Assembly (NCBI GenBank): GCA_003255025.1 | Contig: QANY01002375.1 | Location: 1,955,109 to 2,019,108, forward strand | Direction of reading: 5' to 3' | DNA length: 64,000 nucleotides | Origin: Datisca glomerata | Taxonomy: Eukaryota > Streptophyta > Magnoliopsida > Cucurbitales > Datiscaceae | Shown here: in pieces, positions 57,735-64,000 of the stretch | Numbering within the stretch: the stretch's first letter is position 1 | Layout of the letters: each line of letters starts with the position of its first letter | The notes under the pieces: generated by a model | Told to the model about the DNA's origin: nothing | The model's database searches: none | Seen by the model: the letters and a program-made list of their open reading frames with translations, nothing else | Position numbers and translations under genes: made by a program

Positions 57735-58699
57735 ATGAGTAGATTATTTAGGAGTAATTCTTCTAGTAGTAATAAGTCAACAATAACCTCAATACCTGAC
57801 ATAATAAATGATGAACACATAAAATTAACAGATGATCAAGTAGATCATATGGTTTGGAATATACCTAAAATCCTCAATAAAAATATTTATAAATCAACAT
57901 GGTCTGTTGCTTCTTTCAAGCCTCAGCATCATGTAAAAATAATTGAAAAAATTTATGCTCTTGGAAAAGAGCATGAAACATGCAATTACTTTCCTCTGAT
58001 GCAATAAAGCATCATATTCAAGAAGGATATAATTTCCTTCATTTTGGTTTAGTCCAGATTGGAGTGAAACCACTCACGAGAAGAGGCCTAAATACCTCTG
58101 TCTTATTAGCCTTGCGAGATGCAAGATTTACAAATTTTAATGATAGTATATTAGGTTTAATTGAATATTCACTTTGTAATGGTCCAATTCATTTTGATTA
58201 TTTTTCTGATCTGTCTGTTAGTTTAGCAGATCCTCATATTCTAAAATCATTAACTTTAAATATTAAAACTAGTGGTTACCAAGTCCTAGAAGGTACCCAG
58301 CCTCTAGCTTTAATTTTTAGAATACATTACAAAGTAACCAAAACAAATATGAACTTTCAAGCCATCAATAGGAGTCCAAAGAATCAAACCCTATTAATAC
58401 AATCTAGTCAAAGTAATGCAAATCTTAGAGTTCCTAAAACAATTAGGTGGACTGAAATTAATTTACCAACAAATTGGCTTTTAACTAATGAAAGTCAACC
58501 AACCCAAATTCAAAGAACAATTGAAGATGTAGATTACATCCAACAGTACATGGATGGTACTGTAAAAATTAACTTTCAATCATCTTCTAATCCACAAATT
58601 AGAGAATATAGTCAGTCTAGTACCCCTAGAAATTTCTTTTCTGAATCATCCGTTGTTAATAATCAAAGTTTTAGGATTCAACACTTAGAACAAGAATAG
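57735..58699 (+). pseudogene. caulimovirid movement protein (30K superfamily), frameshifted
   Basis: Two overlapping frames: 57735-58007 (90 codons) and 57980-58699 (239 codons), joined by a frameshift between about 57980 and 58007. The second carries the conserved core, with GYNFLHFGLVQIGVKPLTR near its residues 16-34, an ALRDAR block, then DSILGLIEYSLCNGPIHFD and the SVSLAD segment around the family's conserved aspartate. The family forms or gates plasmodesmal passages for cell-to-cell movement. The N-terminal Ser/Asn-rich piece and the C-terminal tail are low complexity. Broken, so not functional as it stands. Confidence 0.8.
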
Positions 58700-59151
58700 A
58701 AGAAATTATAAATTTAAAATTTAAAACTTAAAGGCATAGCCACAAATTCTCAAGTTAGTCAGCCAGTCTTTGATAATAAGTCTGAACAATCTGATGAAAC
58801 TGAAGCACCCACTGGATCAGATTTCCAAGGAAGCCTTAATTCTGTCAATCCTTAACTCTTAGTTCTCAATATAGGAACCTTGAGCCAAGAGTATAATCCA
58901 GATTGAGAAGGTCTAGCCCAACACAATAATGACCCAAATAATCTAGATAGACGTAATAGATTTAGAGGTTCATATGATATGGATCAAAGAAAAGTCATAC
59001 TTGCCGAATGGAAGGCATTTAAAATTGATATATTTTCTTAGATTATGTTGAAGATATTTACGAAAAAAATATCAAGGTAATTTCAAAATATAAATGGGTT
59101 AAGGAAGACTCTAGTGTAGTTTCTATTAGTCATCCTCCTCCTGAGAAAATT
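58700..59151 (+). pseudogene. polyprotein spacer after the movement protein, broken
   Basis: Fragments in more than one frame with several stops, Asn/Asp/Gln-rich, without recognisable domain. It probably joined movement and coat protein in the ancestor. Confidence 0.5.
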
Positions 59152-59658
59152 ATGATTAATCATAAAAATTCTTTAATCACTGCTTCTCCTTTCAAAATTA
59201 CAAAGGAAGAAGAACCAAACAAAAAGGTAGTTAAACAACTCAACTATACTAACCAGAGTCTAATTACAATAGGAAAACAGTTAGACAAAATTGAATCTAA
59301 GGTTGATGTTCTCAATGAACCTAAGCCTAGTGAAACGCTGAAAGAAAAAACCTTAATAAATCTTTTAGATAAAACCACTTTAAAGATTATTCCAATTAAT
59401 AAAAAAATTGATAAAATGATTCAGGATTTAAAAGGCACTTCCTCTGTTAAGGTTGTTAACCAAGACAATAGTTTATATTCTAAGTCTGAAACAATTGATG
59501 AAATATTTCAAAAATTAAAAGTAATTAATAAAGACGATAATACTGACTCAGATAGTCATGGGTCAGAATCAACTTATGAATCATCTGCAATAGATGAATT
59601 TTCAAATCTTAACAATATTGAAAAAATATTTAAAAATTTAGAAATTAATAAATTATAA
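59152..59658 (+). pseudogene. caulimovirid polyprotein linker, coiled-coil-like
   Basis: 168 codons, Lys/Asn/Glu/Asp-rich with heptad-like Ile/Leu spacing (IGKQLDKIESKVDVLNE; MIQDLKG). It lies between the movement and coat proteins and in the coat protein frame. Acidic segments beside the coat protein are usual in caulimovirids. No catalytic motif. Ends in a stop at 59656. Confidence 0.6.
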
Positions 59659-59805
59659 AGAAAATGGCATAAGAAGCCCATGCCTCCTAATATTCAAATT
59701 ACTGAATCATCTCTTGTTAATCAATTTTCTGTTTCTGCAGAAAAGGTATATGAATGAAATATTGATGGTTTTTCTGAACAGGAAGTCCTCAATAGATTAC
59801 AACAC

Positions 59806-61086
59806 ATGGCAATGGTAGCTAATAGCTACATTACCTCTCACGGTTTACTTCATGAAGAAGTAATAAATCTTCTAGTTACAGGGTTCACAGGAATGCTTCA
59901 TTCCTGGTGGGAAAAACATCTCACACATGAATCCAAAGTTGCCATCCTCTCAGCAGTTAGGATTGATGCTGAAGGGAACCCAATTATTGGAGAAAATCAG
60001 AAAACAATACCTGATGGTATAAATACGCTCCTCTATACAATAATTGAACATTTCATTGGTACGCCAAGTAATATTACTTCGCGTATACATGATCAATTAA
60101 CAAATCTTAGGTGTCCAACATTAAGTGATTTTAATTGGTATAAGAATATATTCTTATCCAGAGTAATGTCAAGGGAAGATAGGAATCAACCCTTTTGGAA
60201 AAAAAATTTCATAAATGGATTACCCAATCTTTTTGCCCATAAGATAAGGACAGTCCTTAGTAATGACCTAGGTAATATAGACTATAATAGTCTAACCTAT
60301 GGAACCATAATTACTATAATACAAAAGGAAGGATTAAAGATGTGTGTTGATATGAAAATCAACAAACAAATTAAAAAAGAAAGTAAAACTGCTAAATATG
60401 AGTTAGGTAATTTTTGTGAGCAATACAGTTTACCCTCTATTGCCCCTTCTCAGAAGAATAGAAAACATTCTCATATAAACCCTAGAAGGTCTTATAAGCC
60501 CTATAGGAAAAATTACCACAAACGTAAAAATAAAAATTTTGATCAAAACTTTTCTAAGAATAAAAACTTTTCTAGGAATAAAAATTATTCAAGAAAAAGG
60601 TTTAATAAAAAATTTGATAAGACTAATATTACGTGTTTCAAATGTGGCCAGAAAGGTCACCTTTCAAATACTTGTCAAGTTAAGAATAAAATTAACCAAT
60701 TAAAAATTTCTAAAGAAGATAAACAAGAATTGTTTAGAATCTTACAAACAATAGATTATTATGACAGTAATAGTGAAGATTTAGGAGAATATGAAACCCA
60801 TGAATCCTTTGAAACTGAATCATCAAGTTCTGATAGTGATTCTCCTAACATCACTATAGGATGTAGGGATAGTTGTTGTCAAAAAATCAATGTCCTAAAT
60901 AAAAATGAAGAACAAGAAACTCTCTTGTTAGATCTAATTTGTAAAATTGAAAATCCTGATTTAAAACAAGAATACCTTAAAAGACTTAAGAAAATAGTTC
61001 TAAAGAAAGAAAGTACAAAGTCTAGTAATAATAATACTGCAAGTCTTTCACAGACCCTTGAAAAATTCAATAAGATAAAAGGGTAA
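59806..61086 (+). pseudogene. caulimovirid coat protein with CCHC zinc knuckle
   Basis: 426 codons uninterrupted. The first half has the capsid fold signature (FTGMLHSWWEKHLTHESK; DFNWYKNIFLSRV; FWKKNFINGLPNLFAHKIR). A basic Lys/Arg/Asn-rich stretch (about 225-270) follows, then the knuckle Cys277-x2-Cys280-x4-His285-x4-Cys290, and an acidic Glu/Ser/Asp tail with an extra Cys pair near residue 355. The capsid packages viral DNA and the knuckle binds nucleic acid. The same frame continues upstream to a TGA near 59754 and downstream into a coiled coil, so it was part of a larger polyprotein. Confidence 0.85.
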
Positions 61087-61344
61087 GAAAAGGAAGTTAC
61101 CTTACAGGAACTTCAAAAAAAAATTAAAGAAATTAAGATTGAAATAAAAGATTTGAAGAATTCAAACACTGAAATAAAAAAAGAATTAAATCTTTTAAAA
61201 ATAGAAAATCTAATTAACAAACAAGAATTATGTGAACCTAGTAAATTACTAATCTCAAATAATGAAGGTGAAGAACCCATAAACTATCAAGAAGGAGATG
61301 AACATTTCATCCAAATCCTCAATCATATAAAAATCAAAAAATGA
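61087..61344 (+). pseudogene. coiled-coil linker between coat protein and protease
   Basis: In frame with the coat protein after a single TAA. Lys/Glu/Ile/Leu-rich with heptads (ELQKKIKEIKIEIKDLKN) and a Glu-rich end. Ends with a TGA at 61342. Likely a cleaved spacer. Confidence 0.55.
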
Positions 61345-61350
61345 CATATA

Positions 61351-61740
61351 ATGGTTAGAATAATCATTCAAGATTTTGATTTTACCACAATGACTCTTGT
61401 AGATTCAGGAGCAGATTTGAATTGTATGCAGGAAGAACTAGTTCCAACCAAGTACTTTAGGAAGACAAAAGAATCATTGTCCTCTGCTAATGGTACTCGA
61501 ATGCATATTAATTATGAAATCTCCAAAATTCATATTTTTCAAGATAATGTATGTTTTAAAACATCATTTGTCTTAGTAAAAAATATGACAGATAAAATAA
61601 TTTTGGGTTTACCATTCATCTCTTTGTTATATCCTTTCACAACAGAGTATGATGGGATAATTACTTATCCCATAGATGAACCGGTTAAATTCAAATTTTT
61701 TTCTTTTCCCCATAATAAGAATTTAAAAAATTTAAAATAA
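61351..61740 (+). pseudogene. caulimovirid aspartic protease
   Basis: 129 codons with the catalytic triad Asp18-Ser19-Gly20 (LVDSGADLNCM) and the second family motif IILGLPFI at 83-90. Size and layout fit the pepsin-like retroviral protease that cleaves caulimovirid polyproteins. It is in the same frame as the coat protein before it and the AlkB region after it. In known genera the reverse transcriptase follows directly; here it does not. Confidence 0.85.
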
Positions 61741-62205
61741 AATTCTATTTTCAAATCCATAAATATAATCTCTTGCAAAAAGAAACCATTGGGATTTTTA
61801 CAAGAAAAAATTAAATTCTTTAAACAAAAATTTCATCGTTTGAAAATTAATTATAAGCCTCTTAAGAATATTATAGGATGGACAAACTATTCGAAATCAA
61901 ACAAACTAGACTTAATAAACAGACTTAGAAGTACTGGTATATTAAGCATAAAAACTAGATATTGGCAAAACCAGACAAATAAGATTAAGCAATATAAAAT
62001 TAAATTTGACCATTGTAAAATGATGCCATCCGCTCCTAACAAAATTCAGGAGATAATAAATAAAAACTTTAATCAAATTATTGATTTCCCAATTGTCTAC
62101 ATTCCTATTAAACAATACTTGTTAAGCTTCTTGATTGTTTACAATTATGAATATGCCAAACAATATTGGATCTACTCTAAATTATCCGCCAGGATAGTAA
62201 AATAA
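61741..62205 (+). pseudogene. unassigned polyprotein region between protease and AlkB domain
   Basis: Open in the same frame as the protease, from the codon after its stop to a TAA at 62203. Very Lys/Ile/Asn-rich with an IIGWTNYSKSNK segment and an aromatic end (YNYEYAKQYWIYS). I recognise no domain. It is not RT: no YxDD or related motif is visible. Confidence 0.5.
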
Positions 62206-63011
62206 GATAGTAGAACCAAACTATCTCAAAATAGATTTTCAGGATTTAAAGTTTATTATTTCATTAATCAAATCATACAATTTACCTTAATTCAAAAATT
62301 TCTTTTAAAAATTAACTGCAAGTCTATAGAATGTATTTTAAAGATAAAAATATTACTCACAAACAAATTCTTGCCAGGTAGCAACCCATTCTCGATACTT
62401 CTAACCTCAATGTCCAATTTATTAATCCAATTTCTAACCTTCTCTCTCATAATTTTATGCAGAAAATCATCTCAAGATTCAACAATGGAGAAACTTGAGA
62501 ATTCTGACCAACTAGAAAATGGAAAGGTAGAACCTAGGATACTTAGTAAAAATTCTTTTAAAATAAAAAAACTTAATGCCAGGATAGCCGCATTTTGTTC
62601 AAAATCCCCATTTATTAATTATGGTCATAGTGGATTTGAATATCCAAGAAATGACTGGATTAATGAATTGGATGAACTTTTAGAAGATGTTGGATTAAAT
62701 GGTAACTTCAATGCAACATTAATTCAGTGGTATGAAAAAGGTGGAAAAATAGGTTTTCATAAAGATGATGAAATCTGTTATGATGACAGTAAAATTTTAA
62801 CCATAAACCTTTTGGGACAAGCAGTATTTAAAATTGAATTTTCAAATAAAACAATAGAATAATTTCTGATTTCAAAAGGAACATTCTTCATCATGCCTGA
62901 CGGATTTCAAAAAAGTCATAGGTATGCAGTAGAATCCTTAACTGAAAGGATCAGCATTACGTTCAGAAATCATGTGAGAATGATGAATGACTCGATAATA
63001 GAGAGTCTTTG
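62206..63011 (+). pseudogene. AlkB-type Fe(II)/2-oxoglutarate dioxygenase domain in the caulimovirid polyprotein
   Basis: Same frame as the protease, interrupted by one TAA at 62860-62862 and ending with TGA at 63009. Signature residues are iron-binding His (62758-62760) and Asp (62764-62766) in FHKDDE, the distal His (62917-62919) in a MPDGFQKSH context, and two Args (62947-62949 and 62965-62967) in RISITFR, which bind 2-oxoglutarate and substrate. Upstream sit FINYGHSGFEYP and ATLIQWYEKGGKIG, as in the compact AlkB domains of plant flexivirids. Those viral enzymes remove methyl groups from RNA. This copy is broken; activity of its ancestor is inferred from intact motifs. Confidence 0.8.
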
Positions 63012-63431
63012 ACTCAAAAATTGACCCTTAAGGCTCAAATCAAAGAGGAGTCTTCTACTCCTAACCAAGCCCAACCAATAACATTCGAGTCCAATGAACT
63101 CAATCGTCAATCAACCAGCCAATTTGACCCATTCCCAATGTTCTTCGATGCCCAATTAGTTTCAAAATACAAGAATTCATCATTTGATTTTCAAAAAATG
63201 GCAAGTGAAAATCTCTTTCATATTGAGCCTCCATTTGCTCATTTGAACGATCTTACTCAAATTACCAAAGCCCATGTCATTCCTAAATTTCACTATGTCC
63301 CTGGACATAGTAACAAAAACCTTAGTTTCTATAAAAACATTCTCTTGAAAACAGAATCCATAAAAATTAGCCGATCAAAAATTCAGAAAAAAGAATCATT
63401 TACCATTCTTTCTTTATCCTCAGAATCATAA
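63009..63431 (+). pseudogene. unknown caulimovirid polyprotein region after AlkB
   Basis: 140 codons in a frame different from the AlkB part, so a frameshift lies near 63009. Composition is Ser/Asn/Lys-rich with a SKYKNSSFDFQKMASENLF segment and a FHYVPGHSNKNLSFYKN segment. No domain known to me. It lies where the N-terminus of a replicase polyprotein might be. Confidence 0.45.
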
Positions 63432-63433
63432 CT

Positions 63434-64000
63434 ATGGAGGATTGGAAAATCCATCCTTCAAGTTTCAAAACAATTTTAGATAGAAAACAATATAATTATT
63501 TTGACTACATTGATGCATGGCACAATATTTTCTTGCATCAAAATAGTGATTTCTCTCACTTTTGATTTTTAAATTTTGATAAGAACTTCAAAATCAATTT
63601 ACCAAACTGGTTCTTAAAATGGTGGTCCATTCATGGTTTTACCTTATAACTTTTTCCAATTGATTTACAATAATGTTTCAATTTATTTTTAAAGGTTTAC
63701 AAGCTCTCACCAATTGAGGTTTTATTTCCCCAAATACTTTATTTTTCAATCAAATATAAAATACCTTGGATTTTGAAATGACAATACTCGATTGAAAAAG
63801 GAATTTTCACCAGAGAATATTATGTTAAATGGTGGGATAAGATGAATACCTAGAAAATTATTGCATCCATCAATTATAAATTTACAAGTATCGATCCCGA
63901 TATGAGACTTGCAAATCCTTTCATCCAAGCTCCATTAAAAATCAATGAGCCAATTGACCTAGCTCCACAAATAAAAATATCTAATCCAAATTCTTCCAAA
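63434..64000 (+). pseudogene. unknown Trp/Phe-rich caulimovirid region, incomplete
   Basis: A third frame with interspersed stops: WKIHPSSFKTILDRKQYNY, DAWHNIFLHQNSDFSH, then LPNWFLKWWSIHGF and later YYVKWWDKMNT. The density of Trp and Phe suggests a folded domain. I recall no named family. It runs off the window; the reverse transcriptase should lie beyond. Confidence 0.4.

Larger units (their letters stand above)
57286..64000 (+). mobile_element. endogenous caulimovirid (pararetrovirus), partial copy running off the window
   Basis: The order is a Met-tRNA primer site (57286), a leader, movement protein, coat protein with CCHC knuckle, aspartic protease, an AlkB-type domain and an unknown region. 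The order MP-CP-AP along one long frame resembles petuvirus-like polyproteins. From about 59150 to 63011 the parts lie in one frame, punctuated by stops (for example ending at 59658, 61086, 61344, 61740, 62205, 62862 and 63011). The movement-protein part is in two other frames. Reverse transcriptase and RNase H are not in the window. Inactive. Confidence 0.85.

Noticed and set aside
61741..62205. Reverse transcriptase expected after the protease
   Set aside because: No RT motif (such as YxDD or the preceding LPFG/QGxP-type blocks) is visible in this segment.

Overview
The window is plant nuclear DNA and almost certainly eudicot. It is AT-rich, contains one recognisable host gene (an ALOG/LSH transcription-regulator gene at 41963-42607), and is otherwise packed with decayed plant transposons. 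These are Ty1/copia and Ty3/gypsy pieces, L1-type LINEs, a large non-autonomous LTR element, TRIMs, Helitrons, a Mutator foldback element, a CACTA end, and a caulimovirid (endogenous pararetrovirus) copy running off the right edge. The species cannot be named from the sequence. One ambiguous base (N) sits at 2308.

Layout. 1-1350: Ty3/gypsy remnant (RT connection, RNase H, LTR pieces). 3080-3500: LINE tail. 3760-5045: AT-rich minisatellite, possibly inside a DNA transposon. 5400-8050: two same-strand copia pieces in scrambled order. 8668-16687: an 8-kb LTR element on the minus strand with about 555-564 bp LTRs and no gag-pol; its interior is a patchwork of at least eight unrelated tandem-repeat arrays. 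17225-22175: an L1-type LINE (ORF1, endonuclease, RT, RNase H) preceded by a second RNase H piece. 23566-24165, 31525-32234 and 38340-38575: copies of one non-autonomous Helitron family. 26440-27125: LINE tail. 27590-28143 and 32894-33545: inverted copies of one copia LTR, the second carrying a SINE. 34690-38330: copia gag/protease and integrase/RT/RNase H pieces split by a TRIM-like pair of LTRs. 38633-40941: a 2.3-kb foldback element with a perfect 9-bp target duplication. 41963-42607: the LSH6-like gene. 44786-45293: an intact 508-bp TRIM. 45300-50770: AT-rich DNA with Helitron-like ends. 50776-54060: copia with a long LTR. 55340-57284: CACTA left end with related subterminal DNA. 57286-64000: endogenous caulimovirid.

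The main discovery is in the caulimovirid. After the primer-binding site come a 30K movement-protein domain, a coat protein with a CCHC knuckle and an aspartic protease. Then, in the same reading frame as the protease, comes an AlkB-type Fe(II)/2-oxoglutarate dioxygenase domain with all five signature residues, in the place where reverse transcriptase would normally follow. I know AlkB domains from plant RNA viruses (flexivirids and relatives), but not from the recognised genera of this reverse-transcribing family. All viral frames are broken by stops and at least one frameshift, so this is an old, inactive copy.

The second finding is the Mutator foldback element about 1 kb upstream of the LSH gene. 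The whole element is one long palindrome built from short units that are themselves palindromic. Nothing in the window looks like an operon or a working multi-gene pathway; the one credible working gene is the ALOG gene.
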